This document shows positions 44,882 through 53,218 of a stretch of 64,000 nt of DNA, in pieces (the stretch's first letter is position 1; every line of letters begins with the position of its first letter). The stretch is taken from positions 58,170 through 122,169 of the forward strand of contig CAKVHV010000004.1 of the NCBI GenBank assembly GCA_934754475.1. Reading direction: 5' to 3'. A program made the translations under genes and the position numbers. Source of the DNA: an uncultured Clostridia bacterium. GTDB taxonomy: Bacteria > Bacillota > Clostridia > Christensenellales > UBA1242. The notes beneath the pieces were generated by a model. The model was not told the DNA's origin, searched no databases, and worked only from the letters and a program-made list of their open reading frames with translations.

Positions 44882-45519
44882 TGGCACAAATCAAGGTTAT
44901 ATCTTTTGATATTGGAAATACATTATACAAATCTAATAACAAAAATAGAATATCATATAAATTGGCAAATGCTATGAATATAAATTATGTCAAGTTTAAA
45001 CTTGAATACCAAAGAATTTTTGATTATACAAACGATTGTTTAGATGTTAAAATTAAAAATTTATGCAAAATTTTTAATAAAGAAGATTTTATTTCACAGG
45101 CTAAAAATATTATTCAAATAGCAATAGAAAAATGTAAACAAGAGCCGATAGATAAAGATGTCGAAAAATTACTTCACAAATTAAAAACTGATGGATATAT
45201 TTTGATATGCATATCAAAATCTTCAAATTTACAAGCACAAATAAAAGGACAACATTTATTAGAGCATTTTGATTATATATTTAGAACAGCCGATTTTGGA
45301 TTATCAAAAAGAGATTCTAAATTATATTCAACTATAGCGTCAAAATTAAAAGTTAACCCAAATCAAATTATCCATATCGGAGATGCATATTATGACGATT
45401 ATATATATCCACAAAAATATGGTTTTAATACAATTTTATACAATAATAAAAGATACACGAAAAGCTGCAATTCTTTAAAAGAGCTTTACAAAAAAATAAA
45501 AATAATAGCAAAAAGTTGA
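44881..45519 (+). CDS. HAD-superfamily hydrolase
   Basis: 212 residues. Motif I is SFDIGNTLY, motif II lies in ICISKSS, motif III lysine in GLSKRDSKLY and motif IV GDAYYDDY. A helical cap (about 20-85) sits between motifs I and II. The second aspartate of the phosphatase motif DxD is Gly here, which is seen in some HAD subgroups and may alter the reaction. Start ATG shares one base with the preceding TGA. Last gene of the cluster; no terminator is obvious before the GrpB-family gene. Confidence 0.82.
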   Translation: MAQIKVISFDIGNTLYKSNNKNRISYKLANAMNINYVKFKLEYQRIFDYTNDCLDVKIKNLCKIFNKEDFISQAKNIIQIAIEKCKQEPIDKDVEKLLHKLKTDGYILICISKSSNLQAQIKGQHLLEHFDYIFRTADFGLSKRDSKLYSTIASKLKVNPNQIIHIGDAYYDDYIYPQKYGFNTILYNNKRYTKSCNSLKELYKKIKIIAKS

Positions 45520-45564
45520 TTAATTACAAAATATATTATATATTAACAAATAAGGAGAATAATT

Positions 45565-46098
45565 ATGATAGGATTAAATAAAAGTTTAGTTACGGTATAT
45601 CCATATGACGAAACATGGCCGATGGAATACCAAAAAGAAAAAGAAATTTTACAAGAACACCTTCAAGGGCTTGATGTTAGAATTGAGCATGTTGGAAGCA
45701 CAGCCATACCGGGACTAAGTGCAAAACCAATAATTGACATTGCAATAGGCGCAAAAAACGAAGAAGATTTGTTTAAAATTGCAAAACGCTTGGAAGATGC
45801 TGGCTATGATATGCTAAATTCCTACGAAGAAAAAGGAGAAGTTCTAGCAAGAAAAGGCACTCCTGAATGTCGAACTCATTATATTCACATCCAATTATTA
45901 GGAAGCGAATATTGGAATGAGTTTATGTATTTCAAGAAATTTATGCTTGACCACCCTGAAAGCGTAAAAGAATATCAGAAATTAAAAGAAGAATTATCTA
46001 TTAAATATGCTGATGAAAGAAAAAAGTATACGGCATCAAAAAGTGAGTTTATTTCTAACATCCTTGAACAAGCCTACAAAATGTACAAATTAGACTAA
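45565..46098 (+). CDS. GrpB family protein (nucleotidyltransferase fold)
   Basis: 177 residues. VYPYDETWPMEYQKEKEIL, IEHVGSTAIPGLSAKPIIDI and the HIQLLGSEYWNEFMYFKKFM region define the UPF0157/GrpB family. The GSTxxPGLxAKPxIDI motif is the GS...DxD-like signature of a nucleotidyltransferase fold. Proteins of this family have no firmly assigned reaction. ATG behind AAGGAGAATAATT. Codon use returns to that of the housekeeping genes, so it is probably not part of the cluster upstream. Confidence 0.85.
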   Translation: MIGLNKSLVTVYPYDETWPMEYQKEKEILQEHLQGLDVRIEHVGSTAIPGLSAKPIIDIAIGAKNEEDLFKIAKRLEDAGYDMLNSYEEKGEVLARKGTPECRTHYIHIQLLGSEYWNEFMYFKKFMLDHPESVKEYQKLKEELSIKYADERKKYTASKSEFISNILEQAYKMYKLD

Positions 46099-46137
46099 AT
46101 TTAAACAAAACCAAAATTTTAAATTTTATTTGATTAA

Positions 46138-46174
46138 TACAAAAAATCTGCGATTTTAGCGCAGATTTTTTGTA
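46138..46174 (+). terminator. Intrinsic terminator after the GrpB-family gene
   Basis: Arms at 46138-46152 and 46160-46174, with core AATCTGCG/CGCAGATT, a 7-nt loop and a T-run. Confidence 0.82.
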
Positions 46175-46314
46175 TTTTTGTTGTAAATTATCTTAGAAAC
46201 GGTATTAAAAAACTATACATTTTATTGCATTTAATTAAGGAAGTTTTTGCTTGACCTTTAACAAAAGATTTTGTTAAAATTTCTAGGAAATACAAGGTCT
46301 TTGTGGAGATGTTT

Positions 46315-46527
46315 ATGTTTAGTTTCTTAACTAAAAAGAAAGTAAAAAATGATAATTTTTTAAAAATCTGTTTTACAGGACATAGACCAAAAAGGCTTCC
46401 TTGGGAACAAAGTGATGTTGTAATTGCTGTTTGGAATGAAAAACCTAGTGGATCGAGTAATACTGTAAAAATAGTAAAACTGTCTGGAAAGAAAATAAGA
46501 GTAGTTAATCCATATAATTTAGCATAG
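46315..46527 (+). pseudogene. SLOG/YpsA-type (DUF1273-like) gene with internal deletion
   Basis: 71 residues in which a typical N-terminus (KICFTGHRPKRLPWEQ) is joined directly to a typical C-terminus (DVVIAVWNEKPSGSSNTVKI then GKKIRVVNPYN). In intact YpsA/DUF1273-like SLOG proteins about 100 residues separate the GHR start from the AVWxGKPSGTxNTV end, so the middle is missing in frame. The start codon, a GTGGAG ribosome binding site and a terminator are preserved. The product may be an inactive remnant or a minimal version. Confidence 0.65.
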
Positions 46528-46528
46528 A

Positions 46529-46559
46529 AAAAACCGATATAGAAATTATATCGGTTTTT
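46529..46559. terminator. Bidirectional intrinsic terminator
   Basis: Arms AAAAACCGATATA (46529-46541) and TATATCGGTTTTT (46547-46559). It lies between the SLOG remnant and the converging M64 protease gene. Confidence 0.8.
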
Positions 46560-46576
46560 CGTTATTTTTTAGAAGT

Positions 46577-49500
46577 TTATTTCTTCTTTTTGAATAGGTT
46601 TTTAATCTTTTCAAAGAAGTTTTTAAATGCTGTTTCAAGGTCTGCAAATGTCTTTTTGCTTATTGCAAACCAATAGATTGCAAATCCACCAATTCCTGCA
46701 AGTAGCATTGTTCCGATTACAATACCTGCAATTTGTCCGCCCGAAAGTCCGTCCTTTTTAGCAGGTGGGGTGATTTCGCCACCGCCCGAAGATATATCTT
46801 CATATACTGCTGTTAAAGTCATATTTTCTCTAACAGAGAATTCATATGTTGCCTTTGTGCTTAAAATTTCGCCACTAGCATTTTCCCAATGTTTAAATCT
46901 TTTGCCTTCAGCTGGAGCATTTGGAATTATTGTTACAGTGTCGCCTTGTTTAACAACTCCTGCACCAGTTCCGCCTTTGACTTTAATTTCAACTGACGGA
47001 GCAGTTCCTACATCTCTGAAATGCGCTTGGATTGTGATCTCTCTTGCAGGCATTACAAAGGTTGTCGTAGAACTTGTCGCACTTGCAAACTCAATGGTTA
47101 TGCCCGCCGTTTCGCAAGTCCATTTGTCAAAGACTTTTCCTTCCTTCGCAGGATTTGCGATTATAGTCACGGTTTCACCGGCTTTTGCAACTTCTTTGTC
47201 TTTCGTGCCGTCCACCATAATTATATCATACTTTACAACAGACAAATAGGTAGCCTTAAAGGTTACGTTACCTGCCGGCATATTGAAGGTGATTTCCGTT
47301 TTGGTTAGGTCCATACCCGTCGTATCAAGTCCTGTTATTACCCACTTATCGAATATTTTTCCCGTAGGAGCGGTATTTGCCGTTACCTTAATCATATCTC
47401 CATAATATGCATATTCAACCGTTTTATCACCCTTTTTAGCTACACCATCAATAACTGAAATATTATAAGTCTCTTTTACGTAAGTATAATAATATGTTAC
47501 TGTTTGGCCACTATCACTTACAGTTTGATTTAGACCTTCGACCCTACTAAGAGTATGACCATAAAGTGATGGGGCAGCTATCCAATTAAGGTAACTTCCT
47601 ACTGCACAAGGTATTATAGCTTTTGGAGCATTAGGAATTGAGCTTCCGTCCTCGAATTTGTATTCAATATTAACGTTTGCATATTGCTGGGTTTCGGTGT
47701 TGTCGTGTGCAAGAACATTTCCGTTTTCGTCAATCACTTCAAAGGCAACCGTGTCGCCGTTATTTAGCACTGCATCCGATGGGATTTGGTAAATCAACTC
47801 GCAATTCTCTAATCCTGAATTAAAATCGCTACCATTATATTCCAAAGCACCCTTTGGCCAAAACTTACTTTTTTCGCCCCATACAGGAATAGTAAAAGTT
47901 TGCGTTGTTTCTAATTTTTGTCCGCCGGTCGTAGTTGCAACGTTTCCGTCAGCATGCTTTATCCACAATTTCATAGTGATGTAGCGCTGTGTAGTGTCCG
48001 AAAGATTTTGTACGATGGTGCGGAGCTGAATTTTCTCGCTCGCCATACCCGTGTTGAATTTGTTTTTGTCCCAGCCACTTAGCAAAACTCCATTACGATA
48101 ATTTGCAAAATTGGCATATCCATTGTATGTGGTATCCGCAAAGTCTGACGGCTTAGAATACTGACCGGTATATTTCTTGACTTCGGGGTCGGCAACATAT
48201 AGGCTTTTGCCGTCTATGAGTTGCGACATTCTCTTGTAGCCTTGCAACTTACATACTTCACAAAATTGATATGTGGTGTCACGCATTAGACATTCATAAC
48301 TTGAGTTGAAAGCGTTGCCGTAGTACAGCGACGGACAAGAATACGTCTTCCTGAATCCCAACAGTTTTTTCCACTTTACTTGTTCGGGATTGACGTTGCA
48401 ACCAACGTTGAGCGAAGTAAGGTCGTTTTGCTCTGTCACGTATGGCGTATATTCGTCGCCAAGTCCCAGTAATCCGTGCCCAAACTCGTGTGCAAAAGTC
48501 TGTGGCGCACGATAGCTGTCCGCCGGAGTAATGAAATAGTGGAAACCATACGGAAGGTTTGTATAATTGTCGCCAAAGTTTTGACTGGTGTTGACCAGCA
48601 AAGCAAATTGGTTGATATAACTATGTACGTAATCAAATTGTCGGTACACTTTTTCATCGTCCCAATAAGACGTGTCCGGATCTGTTTCGTTAGGGATATG
48701 AGCGTCGTGAATTTGCTCAATGAACGCAGGTCCTATACAGCGTTCGAAAATATGGTTTTTCCAAGGATTATTGTTCAATGATCCTGATATAGATGAAGAG
48801 TTGTTCGACCCTACCACGACGTCGAAAAACGTACTGCCGCTTCCCCCGAAGCTCGACTCTGACGCCGTGCAAAGCGCATAGACGTTGAAGCGGTCAGCAT
48901 AGCTACGATATGGCTCGTACTGCATTGCGCCCGCCCATACCTTTTTGACGTCATTGATAAACTTTTGTTGCTGACTCTTGGTGTAGCCCTCGCCGCAAAT
49001 GAGCATTACTATATTCTCCGTATCGCTTCTTGTCTTTTGGATAGTATAGACAGGAATAGTCGGAGTAGCGTATTTGCCGTCGCTAGAATAACTTGGACCA
49101 AGCGTAAGTCTTAGTTGTTGATCGAGGCTTATGTCCCACTCTTGATTTGGGTCTTCATCGGGCTCGGCTACGGTATAGTCGTCCTCGATTTTGTCGGGTG
49201 CAGAGCCCGCATAAGGATTGCTCGCACTGCCATTGCCGGAGGTCGTCACATAATAATCTGAGTCCAAATAAAACGCAGGTCTTACTCCGATATAATCTAT
49301 ATTCGGCCACTCTCTGCCGACAGATCCGTTGCTATGTACGTAACGCATATCGTGGTTGCAATCGGTAACGGGGGTTCTAAGCCAATATGGCCATGCCGAT
49401 CCTTGCTCGTTTCTGCCTACATAATAATTGCCGAAATTTTTCCATACCGTATTGACTTGTTTGACGTCCAACAGAAAAACCTTTTCGGTCGAGTTTTCGC

Positions 49501-50179
49501 CGTATGCGCTGTCAAAGTTACTCGCAACGTTTTCAATGTCAAAATTCAATTCCAAGTCAGAGCGACCGTCACCATCGTAAAATCCGTGATTATACTCGGG
49601 GTGCGATACCAACGAACGTTGGGTCACGTTCTTCATTGCGGCAATCTCGGCTTTGGAAAAGTCATTCAAAAAACCGGCTTTCCGATCGTAAGCATTTCCT
49701 TTTACATAACCGGTCCTTGGCGGGTTGCCACACAACCACTTCACTTCGCCCGCCGCTGCCGTAGAATTAAGCCAAGAGCGCATATTGCTGTCTTTCCAAT
49801 AGTTGGAGCCGTATGTGTCACGCTTATAGTTGCGGCTGTGCGACTTAGAACGGTTGTTGTCGTTGGTCATAGCGTCGTAAGGAAGCGTGTCGATTATGTT
49901 GTCGGCAAGCATAAGCGCGCCTTTTTCATCAATACTTACGCATCTCCATATTATATCCTTGCCTTTGTACTTACCAAGGCTGATATAATTCCCTAATTTT
50001 ACTTGCGTCGTCGCTCTTGTCCCTTTTTCTGTCTTGACGCTTTGAGCATTCACGACCGTTTTATATTTTGCATTATCGGCGATTGTATGAGTTTTCATTG
50101 CTTCGCCACCAAAAATAGCGAGAACGAGTATAATGACAATTGTTAAAACCATACTTACTTTCTTAAAATATTTTTTCAT
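46577..50179 (-). CDS. M64-family (IgA-peptidase type) surface protease
   Basis: 1200 residues. An N-terminal membrane segment or signal (about 8-28) is followed by a DUF6273-like domain (about 60-320, LGNYISLGKYKGKDIIWRCV to YIGVRPAFYLD). Then comes the M64 catalytic domain with IVMLICGEGYTKSQQQKF and the zinc site AHEFGHGLLGLGDEY near residue 565. Three divergent InlB-type beta repeats (about 920-1130, with GKIFDKWVITG, GKVFDKWTCE, GKRFKHWENA) lead to a C-terminal helix (about 1150-1172) and a lysine-rich tail, so both ends can anchor. M64 includes the Clostridium ramosum IgA protease. Bases 47.9-50 kb are clearly richer in GC and CpG than the flanks. Confidence 0.88.
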   Translation of the reverse strand: MKKYFKKVSMVLTIVIILVLAIFGGEAMKTHTIADNAKYKTVVNAQSVKTEKGTRATTQVKLGNYISLGKYKGKDIIWRCVSIDEKGALMLADNIIDTLPYDAMTNDNNRSKSHSRNYKRDTYGSNYWKDSNMRSWLNSTAAAGEVKWLCGNPPRTGYVKGNAYDRKAGFLNDFSKAEIAAMKNVTQRSLVSHPEYNHGFYDGDGRSDLELNFDIENVASNFDSAYGENSTEKVFLLDVKQVNTVWKNFGNYYVGRNEQGSAWPYWLRTPVTDCNHDMRYVHSNGSVGREWPNIDYIGVRPAFYLDSDYYVTTSGNGSASNPYAGSAPDKIEDDYTVAEPDEDPNQEWDISLDQQLRLTLGPSYSSDGKYATPTIPVYTIQKTRSDTENIVMLICGEGYTKSQQQKFINDVKKVWAGAMQYEPYRSYADRFNVYALCTASESSFGGSGSTFFDVVVGSNNSSSISGSLNNNPWKNHIFERCIGPAFIEQIHDAHIPNETDPDTSYWDDEKVYRQFDYVHSYINQFALLVNTSQNFGDNYTNLPYGFHYFITPADSYRAPQTFAHEFGHGLLGLGDEYTPYVTEQNDLTSLNVGCNVNPEQVKWKKLLGFRKTYSCPSLYYGNAFNSSYECLMRDTTYQFCEVCKLQGYKRMSQLIDGKSLYVADPEVKKYTGQYSKPSDFADTTYNGYANFANYRNGVLLSGWDKNKFNTGMASEKIQLRTIVQNLSDTTQRYITMKLWIKHADGNVATTTGGQKLETTQTFTIPVWGEKSKFWPKGALEYNGSDFNSGLENCELIYQIPSDAVLNNGDTVAFEVIDENGNVLAHDNTETQQYANVNIEYKFEDGSSIPNAPKAIIPCAVGSYLNWIAAPSLYGHTLSRVEGLNQTVSDSGQTVTYYYTYVKETYNISVIDGVAKKGDKTVEYAYYGDMIKVTANTAPTGKIFDKWVITGLDTTGMDLTKTEITFNMPAGNVTFKATYLSVVKYDIIMVDGTKDKEVAKAGETVTIIANPAKEGKVFDKWTCETAGITIEFASATSSTTTFVMPAREITIQAHFRDVGTAPSVEIKVKGGTGAGVVKQGDTVTIIPNAPAEGKRFKHWENASGEILSTKATYEFSVRENMTLTAVYEDISSGGGEITPPAKKDGLSGGQIAGIVIGTMLLAGIGGFAIYWFAISKKTFADLETAFKNFFEKIKNLFKKKK

Positions 50180-50369
50180 AATGTTTACTCTCCGAAAAAA
50201 TTTTGCCACCTAAATTATCCTCCAGTAGTAAAATATAACTCTCTCAACTCTTAAATTATAATCATTACGTAATTATTTGATATTCCAGTATTTTTTTGCT
50301 GATTCATATTTTAAAAATACTATAAATCTAAAATCATGTCAAATATAACTAAATATTTTCAATATTATT

Positions 50370-50555
50370 GTTGCCAATGGAGCACCGATGAAAAACATTC
50401 AAGAATGGCTAGGACACTCATATTTTAACACCACAGCAGATGTTTATTCCCATGTTGATTTTAGTGCTAAAATAGAATCAGCCAAAATAATAGATAAAAC
50501 AATCAATAGAAATAATGATGCTGAAAAAACAAAAAAAAGAAGATATAAGCGATGA
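50370..50555 (+). pseudogene. C-terminal relic of a tyrosine integrase
   Basis: The frame that ends with TGA at 50553-50555 reads VANGAPMKNIQEWLGHS, then TTADVYSHVDFSAKIESAK. These are the last two catalytic boxes (the WLGHS histidine and the tyrosine in VYSHVD) of phage-type integrases. No arginine box or core-binding domain precedes it. A 33-codon frame (50518-50619, starting MLKKQKKEDIS, with a charged C-terminus) overlaps its end, as is common downstream of such integrases. It lies 340 nt from tRNA-Arg(UCG), consistent with an old, decayed integration. Confidence 0.75.
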
Positions 50556-50835
50556 AGAATTTAAGAAATTTTTAGAATGGCGAAAAAGAAAAAAGTTGCA
50601 ACAAGATAGCGAAATGTAAAAAAATTGTATTTTTGTGATACTAAAAAACATTAAAACACACTATATAAAATCAAACGGCATTTGCACAAAATCTTAGTTT
50701 TATCTTAGAAAAATCTTAGAAAACACGATTTTAGGTAAAATTGGGCTAAAAATCACTACATTTTTAAAATCAAAAACAATGGTCTCTTAAACAAGGATAC
50801 TTGACAGGCGTAAGATGTATGTGTGATAAAAAAAT
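50556..50835. other. Non-coding stretch between integrase relic and tRNA
   Basis: Besides the overlapping 33-codon frame I see no gene. The segment at about 50690-50725 holds three copies of ATCTTAG spaced 11-12 nt, which could be old integrase arm sites. Confidence 0.4.
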
Positions 50836-50839
50836 AAAA

Positions 50840-50864
50840 AATCAGCGACCCCAAAAAAGTCGCT
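50840..50864 (-). terminator. Terminator of the tRNA-Arg(UCG) gene
   Basis: Arms TCAGCGAC (50840-50847) and GTCGCTGA (50857-50864), with the A-run at 50825-50839 giving a T-tail on the minus strand. It lies 26 nt beyond the CCA end of the tRNA. Confidence 0.7.
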
Positions 50865-50889
50865 GAAATGCCCGTTAGTATTGGGTTTT

Positions 50890-50966
50890 TGGTGCACCTG
50901 TACGGACTCGAACCGTAAACACTCAGTTCCGAAGACTGATGCTCTATCCAATTGAGCTACAGATGC
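50890..50966 (-). tRNA. tRNA-Arg (anticodon UCG), CCA encoded
   Basis: On the minus strand the 5' end GCATCTG pairs with CAGGTGC at the 3' end. The D-arm is AGCTCAATTGGATAGAGC, the anticodon stem-loop is TCAGT-CTTCGGA-ACTGA with UCG at positions 34-36, and the T-arm has GGTTCGAGTCC. A discriminator is followed by an encoded CCA. It reads CGA and related arginine codons. Confidence 0.95.
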
Positions 50967-51050
50967 AAATTGGGCATTTTTTGATGGGAAATGTCAAACC
51001 CCAGACAATCTATTTCGTAGACTGATGCCATTTTTAATCCACGATTACAC

Positions 51051-51155
51051 AATAGATTATGCACTCAATTTTTTTAACAGTGCATAACAGATTATGCACT
51101 TGATTTTCCTAACAGCACATAATAGATTATATCTCAATTTCTCTAACAATGTCAA
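51051..51155. repeat. Three tandem 35-bp repeats at the 3' end of the YkgJ-like gene
   Basis: Units 51051-51085, 51086-51120 and 51121-51155 begin AATAGATTAT or AACAGATTAT and continue with a CTCAATTTxxxTAACA-type core. The third unit contains the last codons and stop of the minus-strand gene, so the two outer units look like duplications of that gene's end placed between it and the tRNA. Confidence 0.8.
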
Positions 51156-51597
51156 ATTTTAATTTATTAACTCTTTCTTCCAATTTTTTGTCTGTATAAG
51201 TGTCAATAATAGTTTTCAAAGTATTAATTATACTATCCAAATTATCTTCGTCAACCAGTTTGCTTCCACATGGCAAATCATACTTAATTAGATAATATTT
51301 TCCATTAATGTTTTTCAAGTCAAAAGGAAACAATCTACAATCGCTTGGGCGAATGTCATAAACAGTACATCCATTTTTGTAAAAAGGACATACGCTATTA
51401 ATGCTAAGAATGTTATATGCACTATCGTTTATCTTTTTGAAATATTTTTCGTAATCTTTTCTAACCCTTTTGAGCAAAATATTTTTTTCTTCTGCTGTCG
51501 CAATAATATTATCTATTCCGTCGTCGAAGTCACAACAGCAATTCTTTTTAATTTTGCAAGCAGTACAGTGATTGTAAGTACCTTCTTTTTTATCCAT
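51127..51597 (-). CDS. YkgJ-family cysteine-cluster protein
   Basis: 156 residues. Cysteine groups are HCTACKIKKNCCCDF near the N-terminus, SVCPFYKNGCTVYDIRPSDCR in the middle, and DLPCGSK. This is the pattern of the putative zinc- or iron-chelating YkgJ family, of unknown function. Start at the ATG 51595-51597 behind CAGGGGGATTT. It follows the S51 peptidase by 16 nt. Its last codons form one unit of a 35-bp tandem repeat. Confidence 0.82.
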   Translation of the reverse strand: MDKKEGTYNHCTACKIKKNCCCDFDDGIDNIIATAEEKNILLKRVRKDYEKYFKKINDSAYNILSINSVCPFYKNGCTVYDIRPSDCRLFPFDLKNINGKYYLIKYDLPCGSKLVDEDNLDSIINTLKTIIDTYTDKKLEERVNKLKFDIVREIEI

Positions 51598-51613
51598 AAA
51601 TCCCCCTGCTCTT

Positions 51614-52381
51614 CTAAACATTGTACATTGAATTAACGACTTTTGTAATATCTGTTTTCCCGTCCGTCGTCAATAAATTATACTGGTTATTTTTAAACAA
51701 ATAAGACTTTCCAAACATGGTGAGTTTTCCGTCTTTTTGCATGACATAATCTCCGTCAGAAAAGGCTATAAACGGACGATTTTTACTATTAGGAATACTA
51801 ATTTCATTTAGAATATTTTTTCCGTCCAAAACAAAACCGAAGCGTTCCAAAAAATGTGGCAAAACACTTAGTTTTGTAAGCCCCAAACCATTTAGATATG
51901 TCTTGTAGTTGGGGTCGATGCTCTCGCCTTCTTCTTCGGGTTCGGCATACACAATATCTGCCATATTCATGCTTCCGGCACTTGCACCAATTATTAAAGT
52001 ATCTAAACCATTTAAAATTTGTTTAAGATTAATATCTTCAAAAAACTTGTTTTGAGTTGGAACATGTCCGCCACACAAAAATATTAAATCTGCCGATTGT
52101 AATTTTTCTTTTGCTTGAGACTTGGTTCTATTATCCAAAACAAAATAATTTTCAAAAGGCAAAGTCATGGCAAAGGATTTAAAAATTACAGATGAATACA
52201 GATCTGTTTTTTCGTAGTCTTCCGGCGAACTAGCAACAAAAACAAAGTTTTCTTGTTTTTTTAGATTATTTTTTATGCTATCCAAAATTTCGTTTTTGTT
52301 CCCGAAATTTTTGGGTATACGTACCCCATTTTCATCCTTGTAATAACAATCCAAAGTACTTGTCATTAGTAGTGTTTGCAT
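51614..52381 (-). CDS. Peptidase E-like serine hydrolase (S51)
   Basis: 255 residues. The nucleophile elbow is IGASAGSMNMAD near residue 135, preceded by LIFLCGGHVPTQNKFF, and SVLPHFLERFG near 190 supplies the family histidine. S51 enzymes are alpha-aspartyl dipeptidases (PepE) or cyanophycinases. No cyanophycin synthetase is nearby, so peptide turnover is the simpler guess. The C-terminal 40 residues are longer than in PepE of E. coli. Confidence 0.82.
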   Translation of the reverse strand: MQTLLMTSTLDCYYKDENGVRIPKNFGNKNEILDSIKNNLKKQENFVFVASSPEDYEKTDLYSSVIFKSFAMTLPFENYFVLDNRTKSQAKEKLQSADLIFLCGGHVPTQNKFFEDINLKQILNGLDTLIIGASAGSMNMADIVYAEPEEEGESIDPNYKTYLNGLGLTKLSVLPHFLERFGFVLDGKNILNEISIPNSKNRPFIAFSDGDYVMQKDGKLTMFGKSYLFKNNQYNLLTTDGKTDITKVVNSMYNV

Positions 52382-52448
52382 TTTTTACTCCCTAAAAATT
52401 ATACAAATTTCAATAGCTTAAATTAAAATTTTAATTAAAAGTTGTTAT

Positions 52449-52784
52449 TTAAACTTCTTCTAAATACCTAATAATTTTTCCATGTTTCTTGGCATAGTCT
52501 ATTTCGCCTTGGGTACTGCTTCCAATATATCCATTTTTGTTAATCACAAAAATCTCATCTGCCATATCTATTTTTCTTTTGTGCATATCATCAAGCATTT
52601 CTTTGGTTTTTGTTAAAGTTCCATCGCTCATATTTTCCCAAACTTCACTATCCCCGCTATGCCCAAATAGCCCAACGGAAATCACAATATTGCCTTCCAA
52701 TGTCAGCCTTTTTTGAGTTTGTAAAAATTCATCTTTAAATTTTGTACTTCCACATAGAGTTATTACTTTATATTTTCCTACCAT
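52449..52784 (-). CDS. Nucleoside 2-deoxyribosyltransferase-like (SLOG/DUF4406) protein
   Basis: 111 residues from the ATG at 52782-52784. KVITLCGSTKFKDEFLQTQKRL, VGLFGHSGDSEVWENM, KIDMADEIFVINKNGYIGSST and GEIDYAKKHGKIIRYLE match small nucleotide-recognising SLOG proteins often named nucleoside 2-deoxyribosyltransferase. The ribosome binding site is weak (GGATTAATT). The longer upstream reading lacks similarity. A broken second copy of its 5' end lies at 53124-53166. Confidence 0.8.
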   Translation of the reverse strand: MVGKYKVITLCGSTKFKDEFLQTQKRLTLEGNIVISVGLFGHSGDSEVWENMSDGTLTKTKEMLDDMHKRKIDMADEIFVINKNGYIGSSTQGEIDYAKKHGKIIRYLEEV

Positions 52785-53123
52785 AATTAATCCATAAAAC
52801 ATTAAAATTTGCACAATGCAATTTACAAAAATTTTAAATGATTGCATTTCAGCATTAACTAGAATATTATACCAAAAATACATGGATAAATCAACATTAT
52901 TAATCATCAGAAACCAAATATTATTTGTGGCACAAAATCCTAAAGAATTTCTATTAATAAACACATCAATTTAACACGACTAGTCCAACTTTAAAAAAAA
53001 TAATAAAAAATATGACTTGTCTAAACTCCAAACTTGTGCTATACTTACTCTGTTAAACAAATAAACTCCATATCTCATACAAGTTTAACACTCCGAAATT
53101 ACAATAATTTCTTTCACCGCTAT
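52785..53123. other. AT-rich non-coding stretch
   Basis: About 340 nt upstream of the deoxyribosyltransferase-like gene. No gene with a credible start is visible. It holds the promoter of that gene. Confidence 0.45.
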
Positions 53124-53166
53124 TCTTGAACTTGTAAAAATTTATCTTTAAATCTTGTACTCCAAA
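53124..53166 (-). pseudogene. Fragment of a second deoxyribosyltransferase-like gene
   Basis: On the minus strand this reads STRFKDKFLQVQE followed by a stop. It matches residues STKFKDEFLQTQK of the intact gene at 52449-52784, and the DNA is similar over about 40 nt. No start or remaining domain is present, so it is a decayed duplication remnant. Confidence 0.6.
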
Positions 53167-53218
53167 AGTCTGAATAAAAGACTATAAAATCCAAATATAC
53201 AAGTTTCAAACAAGCCAT

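Noticed and set aside
48436..49996. Several long open frames on both strands inside the M64 gene
   Set aside because: They arise because this part is GC-richer and has fewer stop codons; they lack starts with ribosome binding sites and family motifs.
51051..51155. CRISPR array
   Set aside because: The 35-bp units are contiguous with no spacers and no cas genes are present.
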